Shown: positions 44,176 through 52,484 of the stretch, in pieces | Layout of the letters: every line of letters starts with the position of its first letter | Position numbering within the stretch: position 1 is the stretch's first letter | Origin: Acidobacteriaceae bacterium | GTDB lineage: Bacteria > Acidobacteriota > Terriglobia > Terriglobales > Acidobacteriaceae | Direction of reading: 5' to 3' | DNA: 64,000 nucleotides | NCBI GenBank assembly: GCA_028283625.1 | Contig: JAPWKG010000007.1 | Location: 1-64,000 of the forward strand | Notes under the pieces: model-generated | What the model was told of the DNA's origin: nothing | Databases searched by the model: none | What the model saw: the letters and a program-made list of their open reading frames with translations, nothing else | Position numbers and translations under genes: made by a program

Positions 44176-45723
44176 GTGGTACAACAGTTATCCAACAGGC
44201 TGCGCGCTCCCGGTCTTCGACGCTTCCTTTTCTGCAGTGTTCTGCTGGTTTTCTCCGGCTGCGACGCTGCCTATGCCCCCCCGGAAAACCCCATGCCTCC
44301 TAAGACGATCCTGCTCTCCGAGATGATGCGCCAGCTCACCGCATCGCACCCGCAGCTGGTAGACGAACTCCTCTCACAGATGAATGACGGTGGCAAAAAA
44401 GGCCCTGCGTACCTGACACCCAAACTCATAGACGAGCTGCGCAAGCGGATTCTGGGGCATGACTGGTCCGGTCTCGACCGCTTTCCCGGATGGACGATGC
44501 GGGAGATCAATCCGACCGTGCGCGTGGTCTCTCATTTTGCCGGAAAGAGCGAGTCGCTCGAAGAGCTGAGCGCAGCGCATCCCGGCGCGCCGCCCGTTCC
44601 AGTGCCGGAGCAGCAGATTGAACGCTTCCTTGACCTCGGAGCCTTTCCGCTCAATCGTGAGCATCAGGAGCCGCTCGATCAGCCCTCAACGCTGCCCGGT
44701 TTCAGCCTCGACGGTCTGGTCGCCGACCTTGGCTACGACATCGTGCGCGGCGACGGACCAAACGACCTGGCTCCGGAACACGCAGAGTCACAGCGTCTGG
44801 CCGACACCCTGAACAGGCTCGCAGCCAATCGTTTCGAGGGCGCACAACCCTTCAGTACAACGCTGGGCGAACACGAAAGCACGCGTCCGGAAGAGCTGCT
44901 TCAGGCGCTCATCCTCACAGGCCATACCGTCACTGTCACCGATGCGCGCTATTTCGCCAACTTCGGTCACTTTCACTTCCAAGGGCAGGATGTCATGATG
45001 CCCTTCTGGGTGAATACCCAGATCGCCGTACCCCATACCGGCGGCCTGCTGCATCGTGCCCGTCCACTGCTCATCCCTGTCTCGCACGCCGAGTACGAAT
45101 GGAAGGTTCGCGGCCCCCGAATCAACGCCGACGTAAGCTATTACTTCGGCATCGACGGCAAAGCCGAGTGGCGCACCATGGACACGCTGGATCAACGGTG
45201 GGTGCTCAAGCGTGCAGCGCACATCTATACCGGCGCCGAGGCCATCGAGGTCACCCGCCTTACCGGCCTGCTGACGCTGGCCTATCTTCGCCTGCACCTG
45301 CGCAACCCAACGCTGCCCTTCGGCGGATACTACGCGCTCGGTGTCTGCCAGGACGGGGTCTCGGCGATCGAACAGAAGATGACCGGCAAGGTGACCCTGT
45401 TTCCGAATACCGCAGACAGCAGTTTTTTTGACGATCCTCGCGATGCCGAAGTGAACGCCATGATGATTGCCATCCCCAAGGATCGCGACGGAACGATGCC
45501 TGGGCCGGAGCGCATCTTCGGCTCACTCCCCACAGACAACTTCAACGAAATCACCATCCCAGGGTTAGCTGAAGACCTGAACCAAAGCTACGCCGCATGG
45601 AAGGCTGGCAAGTTGGAACGCACACATGGCTGGTTGTACTATGCCGCAGCCTATGCAGCCGGTGCTGCCTTGGCAGGTACCTTCCTGGCTACGGTTCTCT
45701 GGAATCGACGGCGCAAAGCGTAA
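44176..45723 (+). CDS. Membrane-anchored protein of unknown function (possible lipoprotein)
   Basis: This 515-residue protein has an N-terminal hydrophobic segment ending LLVFSGCDAAYAPP, which could be a lipobox (cysteine near residue 29). A single C-terminal transmembrane helix (WLYYAAAYAAGAALAGTFLA) is followed by the positive tail WNRRRKA. Between them is a large soluble domain with no recognised family (PGWTMREINPTVRVVSHFAG, TVTDARYFANFGHFHFQGQD, NADVSYYFGIDGKAEWRTMD). The GTG at 44176 has GGAGGAGG at good spacing and decides the start; an open frame begins at 44101 but overlaps the DedA gene. It is 12 bases upstream of the beta-barrel gene, so probably an operon. Confidence 0.7.
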   Translation: MVQQLSNRLRAPGLRRFLFCSVLLVFSGCDAAYAPPENPMPPKTILLSEMMRQLTASHPQLVDELLSQMNDGGKKGPAYLTPKLIDELRKRILGHDWSGLDRFPGWTMREINPTVRVVSHFAGKSESLEELSAAHPGAPPVPVPEQQIERFLDLGAFPLNREHQEPLDQPSTLPGFSLDGLVADLGYDIVRGDGPNDLAPEHAESQRLADTLNRLAANRFEGAQPFSTTLGEHESTRPEELLQALILTGHTVTVTDARYFANFGHFHFQGQDVMMPFWVNTQIAVPHTGGLLHRARPLLIPVSHAEYEWKVRGPRINADVSYYFGIDGKAEWRTMDTLDQRWVLKRAAHIYTGAEAIEVTRLTGLLTLAYLRLHLRNPTLPFGGYYALGVCQDGVSAIEQKMTGKVTLFPNTADSSFFDDPRDAEVNAMMIAIPKDRDGTMPGPERIFGSLPTDNFNEITIPGLAEDLNQSYAAWKAGKLERTHGWLYYAAAYAAGAALAGTFLATVLWNRRRKA

Positions 45724-45735
45724 CGTCTTAGCAGT

Positions 45736-46329
45736 ATGTTTTATTCCTCCTGCGAGAAAAGTGCACACAGGCGCGTTGAGCGAATCGGCCTTTTATTGCT
45801 GACGATGCTGCTACTGGTCAGCGGCCGTGCTGCTCATGCTCAGGTAGCTCCTTACGCGATGCTCAGCCTGGGACATTACTCAGGACTCGGCGTGGGGCCG
45901 GGAACAGCACCAACGCAATCCAATGGCATTACCAGCCGTGGTGGCACCTTCGGCATCTTTTATGACCGCTACCATGCCGGTCCGCTGGGTGTGGGCGCCG
46001 ATATGCGCGCCATCATCGAAAACAGTTCGAACTCAGGGCCTTATGGCAACAAGACGGCAGGCTTCCTGATCGGTCCACGCGCCACGATCAATACAGTCGT
46101 GCTGCCCTTCCGGCCGTACGTGCAGGTGGAGATTGGCGGCATTGGCACCAACAACGGTACGCAGCCGAACAAAGACACGCACTTCGGCTACCAGTTCCAG
46201 TTCGGCGCAGACTATACCCTGATTCCGCATGTGGCTGCACGGGCAGAGTATGGCGTTGGACAGCTCTCTACCGATGGTGGCAAACACACGCTGCAAACCT
46301 TCGGACTGGGTCTTGTCGTCCGCCTCTAG
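45736..46329 (+). CDS. Outer-membrane beta-barrel protein (OmpA/porin-like, 8-stranded)
   Basis: This 197-residue protein has a signal sequence (LLLLTMLLLVSGRAAHAQ) and a mature domain of alternating amphipathic strands: VAPYAMLSLGHYSGLGVG, GGTFGIFYDRYHAGPLGVGA, KTAGFLIGPRATINTVVLPF, RPYVQVEIGGIG, GYQFQFGADYTLIPHVAARA, ending FGLGLVVRL. The terminal pattern fits the small beta-barrel family (PF13505-type). It probably resides in the outer membrane. No enzymatic motif was seen. It immediately follows the anchored unknown protein. Confidence 0.8.
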   Translation: MFYSSCEKSAHRRVERIGLLLLTMLLLVSGRAAHAQVAPYAMLSLGHYSGLGVGPGTAPTQSNGITSRGGTFGIFYDRYHAGPLGVGADMRAIIENSSNSGPYGNKTAGFLIGPRATINTVVLPFRPYVQVEIGGIGTNNGTQPNKDTHFGYQFQFGADYTLIPHVAARAEYGVGQLSTDGGKHTLQTFGLGLVVRL

Positions 46330-46389
46330 ATTTGCCGCATGCCTTTAGAAGAACAGTGCAGGGGTCCCTCCGGCATTGGTTAAGCAAAG

Positions 46390-46421
46390 AAAAATCCCGC
46401 TCCATTCGAGCGGGATTTTTT
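46390..46421. terminator. Bidirectional terminator between beta-barrel gene and dnaN
   Basis: AAAAATCCCGCTC and GAGCGGGATTTTT form a perfect 13-bp stem around CATTC, with A and T runs on both sides. It serves the convergent genes ending at 46329 and 46448. Confidence 0.95.
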
Positions 46422-46447
46422 CGTACGCTTCCAATGCAATCTCTGAC

Positions 46448-47617
46448 TCAGATTCGCATCGGCATCAGGATGTAGCGGTAACGAACCTCTTCGTTGCCAT
46501 CTTCCGGACGCATCTGGCCTGCCGACTGAGCATCCTTGAACTCCAGGCGAACTTCACCGGAGTTACCGGTAGCACGGAGAAAGTCCACCAGATACGAGGA
46601 GTTGAAGCCAACCACCAGAGGATCATAGTTGTACGGCGTTTCGATGGTGTCTTCCGACTCGCCGGCATCGGTGGACTGTGCCGAGAGCTTCAGCTCGTTC
46701 TGTTCCAGACGAATCTTGATCGCACCCGAACGCTCGTCAGCAAACTGTGCCACGCGCTGAATGGAGCTCATCAGATCCTCCGAGCGGACGACGACAAACT
46801 TTGTGTTGTCGCGCGGCAGAACGGCTTCGTAATTCGGAAACTGTCCGGTAAGCTTGCGGCTGGTCAACACACGGCCACCGACACGGAAGAAGAGCGTCTG
46901 GTCGTCGTCGGCAAACTCAAGGGTCTCCGCGTCCGAGGTGTTGAGCAACGCCATCAACTCAGCGAGCGCCTTGCGCGGAATCAGCGTCTTCTTCTCGCCG
47001 CTGACTTCCATGCTCTCCCCTGTCTTCTCAATATGAGCCAGACGGTGACCATCGGTGGCAACCATGGCCATGGACTCGGCCTTGAGAACCAGCAACGCGC
47101 CGTTCAGCGTGTAGCGCGACTCTTCATTCGAGATAGCGAAGATCGTCTTGGAGATCATGTTGCGCAGTGCGCCGGCATTGATCTTGAAGACACCGACACC
47201 GGGAAACTCCGGCACGGCGGGGAAGTTCGCGCGAGCCATGCCCACCATCTTGGTGTTGGAACGGCCAGCACGTATCTGTACCCAGTGATTGTCCTGAAGC
47301 TTGATCGAGATCTCGCCTTCGGGCAACAACTTGATGTAGTCGTACAGCTTGCGCGCTGGAATGGTGCAGGCGCCAGCCTTTTTCACCTTGGCCGGGCAGC
47401 TGGTCTTCAGCGACTGATCGAGATCGGTCGCGGTGATGGTCAGCGTGCCGTTCTCGTCAGCTTCGAAGAGAAAGTTCGACAGGATCGGAATCGTCGTCTT
47501 GCGTTCGACAACGGACTGTGCGGCCGTAAGCTCGCGCAACAGTTCGGCTCGCGAGACGGAGATCTCCAGGTTGCCGGTCGGCGCTGCAACGTCGGGCGTG
47601 ATGGTAGCTGAAGACAC
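46448..47617 (-). CDS. dnaN: DNA polymerase III sliding clamp, beta subunit
   Basis: This 389-residue ring-forming processivity factor tethers Pol III to DNA. Family marks are EISVSRAELLRELTAAQSVV with RKTTIPILSNFLFE in domain 1, RKALAELMALLNTSDAETLE in domain 2, and the C-terminal LVGFNSSYLVDFLRATGNSG with YRYILMPMRI, the usual M-P-M-R-L-like end that forms part of the peptide-binding pocket region. The product has about 15 residues before the conserved start. It is 4.9 kb from dnaA and on the opposite strand, an unusual relative arrangement. The ATG at 47617 has GGGGGAAA upstream. Confidence 0.97.
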   Translation of the reverse strand: MSSATITPDVAAPTGNLEISVSRAELLRELTAAQSVVERKTTIPILSNFLFEADENGTLTITATDLDQSLKTSCPAKVKKAGACTIPARKLYDYIKLLPEGEISIKLQDNHWVQIRAGRSNTKMVGMARANFPAVPEFPGVGVFKINAGALRNMISKTIFAISNEESRYTLNGALLVLKAESMAMVATDGHRLAHIEKTGESMEVSGEKKTLIPRKALAELMALLNTSDAETLEFADDDQTLFFRVGGRVLTSRKLTGQFPNYEAVLPRDNTKFVVVRSEDLMSSIQRVAQFADERSGAIKIRLEQNELKLSAQSTDAGESEDTIETPYNYDPLVVGFNSSYLVDFLRATGNSGEVRLEFKDAQSAGQMRPEDGNEEVRYRYILMPMRI

Positions 47618-48389
47618 GATGCGTTTCCCCCTGAACAGACAGAGCTTGGTGAGCTTGATTCTAGGCTGTGGCGTGGTTTTTCGCGAGGGGCAGAGCCTTG
47701 TGGATTACGCCTGCCTATTGTGCGTGACGAGGCACAGGGCAAAACGACCTGTCATGGGCGGTTAGAGAGGCTTCTAAAAGACCTTGTGAAAGGAAGAAAG
47801 AAGAAAGTCTTAACACCCGTTCGCGGTGGAAGAGTGGAGAAGTGGTCCCGACCCAACAATGACGCAGGTTTTAGAAGGTACAAAGTTTCTAAAACTAGAC
47901 TCTGGAAAAGCGGGAGGTTGGGAAGAGAGGACACGTGCCAACGGTTGCGTACTGGGTTTCCCACGTTTAACACAGCCCGGCTGGAACGGTAAGAGGGAAA
48001 GATCGCCCCGGGAAAGGGAATCTGGCTTAAAACCGCATGACTGGCTGCTTAACTCGGCCTCCGGTTTTCGACAGCCTTGTGGGTCCGGTTTGGAAAACTT
48101 GCTTTAAACCGTTTTCGCGCCGAGGAGCTCCAGGAAGGGGCTGAACGAGACCGGAAAACAGCCAGAACGCCAATCTGCACTTAAATTTGTGCGAAGTTTT
48201 TTCAGACGAAACCGGTCGGGCAAGCCGATTTTTGATGGAAAGGGCGGGGCGGGGCTCAGGGGGAGTCGAAAGAGGTGCGTTCGCTTGGCAATAAACGGCG
48301 AATTCATCCGTCTCCACTACAATGAACCGAGCGGGAATAGCGCCCCTAGAGCAGCAAAGATAGGCGCCCGCGGAGAATAGGACACCCCC
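47618..48389. other. Long purine-biased intergenic region between dnaN and yidC
   Basis: These 772 bases have no credible gene in either strand. The plus strand is conspicuously purine-rich (runs such as AAAGGAAGAAAGAAGAAAG). It holds an inverted repeat GTTTTAGAA (47868-47876)/TTCTAAAAC (47887-47895), a further TTCTAAAA at 47772, and several AAACCG/CGGTTT elements between 48030 and 48220. TGTGGATTA at 47699-47707 is one base from a DnaA box. A TACAAT at 48318 could be a -10 for yidC. It may contain an untranslated RNA or an origin element. Confidence 0.55.
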
Positions 48390-50195
48390 TTGCCTGAGTA
48401 CCGTAATCCCAACCAGGCCGGCGGCGGCACCGATAGCCGCGGCTTCCTGGTGATGATGATCTTGATGATCGGCGTTCTTGCCGGTCTGCAGTTTTGGCGC
48501 GCAAAGCATAATCCTCCGGCTCCGGAGACGCCGGCTGCGGTGCAGACAAGCACCCCGGCTGCCGCTTCCGGCACGGTCCCCTCTGCAGCTGCTGCGGTAA
48601 GCTCAGAAGCCGTACAGGCCTCTGAGGAGCAGACCACGGTGGTGGAGAACGATCTGTACAAGATCACCTTCTCAAACCGCGGTGGCGAGGTTCGTCACTG
48701 GATCCTGAAGCAATACGCCGATACCGACGGCTCGCCGCTCGACCTGGTTCACGAGGGCGCCGCGAAGCTGTACGGCTACCCGCTCTCGCTCTATACCTAC
48801 GATCAGGCTGTTACCCGGCAGCTGGGGAATGCACTTTATGTGCCCTCTGCGACCGGAACCCTCTCAGCCCCGGCGAGCCTGACCTTCAAATGGTCTGAAG
48901 GCAATCTGAGCGTTACCAAGACCTTCACATTCGGCACCGATTATGTGATCCATGCCGATACGCAGCTGCTGCGCAATGGCTCCCCGATCTCGGCAACGCT
49001 GGCCTGGCCCTCGGGCTTTGGCGATCTGGGCGATCTGCAGAGCTTCTCAAGCGAGTCGATCGACACCTCTTCTTCAGGTAAGAGCGACCACATCGCCATC
49101 AAAAAGGTTTCCGGCGGTGCGACGCTGCAGGGCCCGTTCGATTACGCCGGTGTTTCCGATCAGTATTTTGCGGCTCTTTTCCTGCCCGATCACGTAGATG
49201 ACGCGACGCTGGTCACGCTTTCAAACAAGATCGACATCAACAAGGTTCTGCGCCGCTCCGGCGAGAGCGCGAATGGAAAGAAGCCGGAAGAGTTCCCGCT
49301 GCTGGGTGCAGCGATGGGCTCCAAGGCCGGACATGTGCAGACGCGTCTTTTTGTCGGTCCGAAGGACTGGCAGGTGCTCAAGGGCATTGAGACGACGACG
49401 GGTGTGAACCTGTCCTCGACGGTGGACTTTGGCTTCTGGGGACCGATCTCGAAGGCGCTCTTCCTGGGCATGCGGATGGTGCACTCCTGGATTGCTCCGG
49501 CAACGCCGCAGCCGGGGAACTGGAGCTGGGGCTGGGCGATTGTCCTCTTCACCATCTTCATCAACCTGATCATGCTGCCGCTGCGCCTGAAGGGCATGAA
49601 GGGCATGCTGAAGATGCAGCGCATTCAACCGCAGATTGATGCCATCAAGGCCAAGCACGGTAACCCCGGGCCGACCGATCCCAAGGCGGGCAAGATGAAC
49701 GCCGAGATTATGGCCCTGCAGAAGCAGGAAGGCGTTTCGATGCTGGGTGGCTGCGTGCCGACCCTCATCACGTTGCCGCTGCTCTTTGCCATGCTGACGA
49801 TGATGCAGCGCGTCATCGAGCTGCGCCATGCGCACTTCCTCTGGATTCACGATCTGTCAGCGGGTGACCCCTGGCACGTGTTGCCGATCGTGTTGGCGCT
49901 GACCTCGTTCCTGGTGCAGTTCTATACGCCGAGCCCCGGAGTAGACCCGCAACAGGCACGCATGATGGCCTTCACGATGCCCTTGTTCTCGCTCTACATG
50001 ACCTGGAACTATGCTTCGGGACTGGCGCTGTACTGGAACGTTGGCAACTTCATCATGATTCTGCAGCAAACCATCATGAACCGTACCGCTATGGGGCGTG
50101 AGATCCGCGAGATCGCGGCCAAGCGCTTCCAGCAGAAAAATGGAAAAGGGCAACAGAAAAAGGTTATTCAGGGCAAGATGCAGACGCGCCGCTAA
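48390..50195 (+). CDS. yidC: Membrane protein insertase YidC
   Basis: This 601-residue Oxa1-family insertase integrates proteins in the inner membrane alone or with SecYEG. Residues 1-25 include the first hydrophobic helix (GFLVMMILMIGVLAGLQF), then an Ala/Thr-rich linker. The periplasmic P1 beta-domain follows at about 85-350 (NDLYKITFSNRGGEVRHWIL). The conserved core has GNWSWGWAIVLFTIFINLIM, MQRIQPQIDAIKAKHG, GGCVPTLITLPLLFAMLTMM, and FTMPLFSLYMTWNYASGLAL. The start is TTG, giving MPEYRNPNQAG. It is followed by jag 123 bases later. Confidence 0.97.
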   Translation: MPEYRNPNQAGGGTDSRGFLVMMILMIGVLAGLQFWRAKHNPPAPETPAAVQTSTPAAASGTVPSAAAAVSSEAVQASEEQTTVVENDLYKITFSNRGGEVRHWILKQYADTDGSPLDLVHEGAAKLYGYPLSLYTYDQAVTRQLGNALYVPSATGTLSAPASLTFKWSEGNLSVTKTFTFGTDYVIHADTQLLRNGSPISATLAWPSGFGDLGDLQSFSSESIDTSSSGKSDHIAIKKVSGGATLQGPFDYAGVSDQYFAALFLPDHVDDATLVTLSNKIDINKVLRRSGESANGKKPEEFPLLGAAMGSKAGHVQTRLFVGPKDWQVLKGIETTTGVNLSSTVDFGFWGPISKALFLGMRMVHSWIAPATPQPGNWSWGWAIVLFTIFINLIMLPLRLKGMKGMLKMQRIQPQIDAIKAKHGNPGPTDPKAGKMNAEIMALQKQEGVSMLGGCVPTLITLPLLFAMLTMMQRVIELRHAHFLWIHDLSAGDPWHVLPIVLALTSFLVQFYTPSPGVDPQQARMMAFTMPLFSLYMTWNYASGLALYWNVGNFIMILQQTIMNRTAMGREIREIAAKRFQQKNGKGQQKKVIQGKMQTRR

Positions 50196-50318
50196 CCCGG
50201 CTGCGTCTGCAGGCTTTGCCTGAAACGAAGACCTTCTGTATTTTTTTGATACGACAGCAATCGGCTCCTCTCCTTTCGAGGACCGAGCGAGTAGAAGCAA
50301 CTGAGGCAAGAGAACGAC

Positions 50319-50918
50319 ATGGAAGACCTGGCTCTAGCGGCAGAAAAAATAGCGTCCCTGATGCGCACCCTTACCGGGCCGGAAGGGTTCCGGCTGAAGT
50401 ACCGGATCACAGCCGGCGCTGGGGCGAAGGATCCCGATGGTTTCGAACGTCGTGATATCTACGTGGAGTGCAAAGGACCGGACGCTGAGCTGCTGTTGGA
50501 ACGCGATGGCGAGCTGTTGCGTTCGCTGGAGCATGTTGCAGCCAAGGTACTGCGCCTGGAGCCGGAGGAGCATGACCGCGTCAGCTTCGATGCCAATGGT
50601 TTCAAGGCAGAGCGCGCTTCCTCCTTGCGCGAACTGGCCGATGAGGCCATGGACACCGTGGGTGAGAGCAAGCGCCCGTATAACTTCCCCCCGATGAACT
50701 CCCGCGAGCGCCGTATGCTGCACATGTTCCTGAAGGACTCTGGTATGCAGACGGCCAGCTCTGGCGAGGGGGCACGGCGCTTTGTGGTGCTCTATCCGGA
50801 GGGATACCGGGTTCCACGCGAGGATGATCGTCGCGGAGGCTCCGGCCGGGATCGTCGGGGCGGTGGGCGAGGAGATCGTGGCGGCAGCCGTCGCGGGGGC
50901 GGCAGAGGCCGCTACTAA
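50319..50918 (+). CDS. jag: Jag/KhpB-like R3H-KH RNA-binding protein
   Basis: This 199-residue protein encoded after yidC in many bacteria binds single-stranded RNA. It shows a KH-like region (YRITAGAGAKDPDGFERRDI, ECKGPDAELLLERDGELL, RLEPEEHDRVSFDANGFK) and an R3H domain at about 85-165 (LADEAMDTVGESKRPYNFPP, MNSRERRMLHMFLKDS). The tail from about residue 170 is Arg/Gly-rich with RGG repeats (RRGGGRGDRGGSRRGG), a feature of RNA-binding proteins. An N-terminal Jag-N domain is not visible, so it is a shortened form. It is downstream of yidC and probably cotranscribed. Confidence 0.85.
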   Translation: MEDLALAAEKIASLMRTLTGPEGFRLKYRITAGAGAKDPDGFERRDIYVECKGPDAELLLERDGELLRSLEHVAAKVLRLEPEEHDRVSFDANGFKAERASSLRELADEAMDTVGESKRPYNFPPMNSRERRMLHMFLKDSGMQTASSGEGARRFVVLYPEGYRVPREDDRRGGSGRDRRGGGRGDRGGSRRGGGRGRY

Positions 50919-50939
50919 CAAACCGCAGGAACGAAGATA

Positions 50940-50980
50940 GAGAACGGCCGCTGGGAGCATCCAGCGGCCGTTCTCTTCTA
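50940..50980 (+). terminator. jag terminator
   Basis: GAGAACGGCCGCTGG and CCAGCGGCCGTTCTC form a perfect 15-bp stem with a 6-base loop, then TTCTAG. The tail is short of T's. It sits between convergent jag and yidD. Confidence 0.8.
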
Positions 50981-51002
50981 GAGGATCTAACTCCTGATGG
51001 TC

Positions 51003-51245
51003 TTACTCCGGTACGGGATCATGACCGCCGCGCGAAAAAGGGTGGCAGCGCGCAAGCCTTCGCAGAGCCAGCCAGCCGCCCCGCATCCAGCCATGGCGCA
51101 CGACTGCGGCGTAGGCATACTCAGAACAGGTAGGCAGGTGACGGCAGCCGAAGTTGCCGAAAGCCGCCCCGAACGCATGAATCGCCGGGGAGAGAGCTCC
51201 CTTGTAGACGCGTAGCAACAGCCTGGCGACGCGTTCACGGTTCAT
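51003..51245 (-). CDS. yidD: Membrane protein insertion efficiency factor YidD
   Basis: This 80-residue small amphipathic protein at the inner membrane assists YidC-dependent insertion. The family core is [20 protein letters not shown], then [20 protein letters not shown] with the conserved C-R-x-x-P-T-C-S-x-Y, and [21 protein letters not shown] with the closing G-x-D-P-V-P. The gene overlaps the end of rnpA by 4 bases (ATGA), so translation is coupled. The frame is unbroken and has normal family length. Confidence 0.94.
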   Translation of the reverse strand: MNRERVARLLLRVYKGALSPAIHAFGAAFGNFGCRHLPTCSEYAYAAVVRHGWMRGGWLALRRLARCHPFSRGGHDPVPE

Positions 51246-51616
51246 GGCCGTGGCTTGTCCTGGAAGCGGGCGTCCAGCGCGCGGAAGATGGTTGTGATCT
51301 CACGATCGAGCGCGGCGTACTCGCACTCGAGAACCTGTCGGCGCGGATGAAGAATGATGTCGAGTGGAAGGCCGTTGAGGCGCGCCACATTCAGACGAAT
51401 CGCTTCGCGCGTGCGTCGCTTGATCCGGTTCCGGTCAACGGCCCCGCCAAGCGCTTTGGGTACAGTAATGCCGATGCGCGGTCCGGCTGTCTCCGAGCGA
51501 GTCTCCGCGGCGCGCGGTGCGGCAAAATAGGCCAGCAGCTTGCCAAATTGTTTGCGGCCCGCCGCCGTGTAGGCGCGTTGGTAGTCGGCGTGTTTACGAA
51601 GACGATGCGCCAGCAT
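51242..51616 (-). CDS. rnpA: Ribonuclease P protein component
   Basis: This 124-residue protein subunit of RNase P aids the RNA subunit in 5' processing of tRNAs. The signature is [20 protein letters not shown] (the K-x-x-x-A-V-x-R-N-R-x-K-R-x-x-R-E motif), with [20 protein letters not shown] at the start and [18 protein letters not shown] later. It lies downstream of rpmH and overlaps yidD by four bases, in the conserved rpmH-rnpA-yidD order. It is likely expressed from the promoter upstream of rpmH. Confidence 0.96.
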   Translation of the reverse strand: MLAHRLRKHADYQRAYTAAGRKQFGKLLAYFAAPRAAETRSETAGPRIGITVPKALGGAVDRNRIKRRTREAIRLNVARLNGLPLDIILHPRRQVLECEYAALDREITTIFRALDARFQDKPRP

Positions 51617-51755
51617 GAGAAAGCACCTTGGAAGCGGTTCGGTAGTACCGAGACGGAGACTTTCCGTACGGTCCTATTTTTTTGGGCACACAAAGGCGCT
51701 CACCTGTGGAAGATGAGCGCGCTTGGTAAAGCGTGAAGCAGGTTAACCGGGACGA

Positions 51756-51911
51756 CTAGTCGCGGTAGCCGGCTGAAACAGCGATCTTGTGACGACCCTT
51801 GGCGCGGCGACGCGCGAGGACGGCTGCGCCGGCCTTGGTCTTCATGCGGCTGAGGAAGCCGTGAACCTTGCTACGGCGGCGGCGATTGGGCTGAAAAGTA
51901 CGCTTGGGCAT
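51756..51911 (-). CDS. rpmH: Ribosomal protein L34
   Basis: This 51-residue gene is too short to be caught by size-based ORF finding. The translation is the classic L34 sequence: [20 protein letters not shown], then [19 protein letters not shown] and the extension [12 protein letters not shown]. It is a component of the large ribosomal subunit near the 23S rRNA 5' end. The start ATG at 51911 and stop TAG at 51756 are read on the minus strand. It is 140 bases upstream of rnpA with the same orientation, and 573 bases from dnaA, which is divergent. A strong promoter lies at 52036-52064. Confidence 0.97.
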   Translation of the reverse strand: MPKRTFQPNRRRRSKVHGFLSRMKTKAGAAVLARRRAKGRHKIAVSAGYRD

Positions 51912-52484
51912 GGTCGTGTGTCCTTGCTTGAAACTTGTGTGTGTCGCGTGTTGTACGCGGGTGGCTGCGGCTCAGGTGCGCCAGGCGCTTAGAGCGGTCG
52001 GACGGGGGAAACCACACGTCCAGCAGCAAGTTCTGAGTATAGCGGAGCCGTGGAAAAACAGCAACGAAATTTGCCTTGTTTTGTTCTATCAGCGTTCATT
52101 CAGGGAGAGTCATTCCTTCGTGGGGAAAGGTTTCACCATTCCTGGTGCAACCGACAATTTTCTTTGCCTGCAGACGCTTTTCTCTGTCACCGAGGCTGTG
52201 GATTGCTGCTAGTATCGACTCCGTTCTGACAATGGAAATCGCGCCTGGTGCGCAACACTCCAACGGGCTTCGCTTCACTCTTTTCCCTTCGTCGCCCTAG
52301 CGCGAAGGCCTTCAAACAATCCACGGACTCTTCCCGCCTCTGCAGAGATTTCCTCACGGAGCGTTAAGAAACCTTGCGCTTGTTTTTGTTTTCTTTGCCG
52401 TTCTTTTCGCCCGGAGCGCGTTTCCTCCGCCGAGCAACTCGCTGCGTTTGCAGTGAACATCACGGAGAGTAAGGAAGATCAACG
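51912..52484. other. Candidate replication origin region between rpmH and dnaA
   Basis: These 573 bases contain no gene. Weak DnaA-box-like sites are CGTGGAAAA at 52049, TGTGGATTG near 52197 and the reverse complement CAATCCACG near 52317, each with one or two differences from the consensus TGTGGATAA or TGTGGAAAA. A T-rich stretch (TTGTTTTTGTTTTCTTTG) at 52379-52396 could be a duplex-unwinding element. The position beside dnaA supports an origin, but the boxes are few and imperfect. Confidence 0.45.
52036..52064 (-). promoter_or_regulatory. Sigma-70 promoter of rpmH-rnpA-yidD
   Basis: On the minus strand TTGCTG and TATACT are separated by exactly 17 bases, a near-consensus pair 125 bases before the rpmH ATG. 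The spacer contains the DnaA-box-like CGTGGAAAA (plus-strand notation). Confidence 0.7.

Noticed and set aside
47752-48509. Short open frames on both strands in the dnaN-yidC gap
   Set aside because: None has a ribosome-binding site with a plausible protein composition; the products are Arg/Ser/Pro-rich and do not resemble neighbouring coding sequence.
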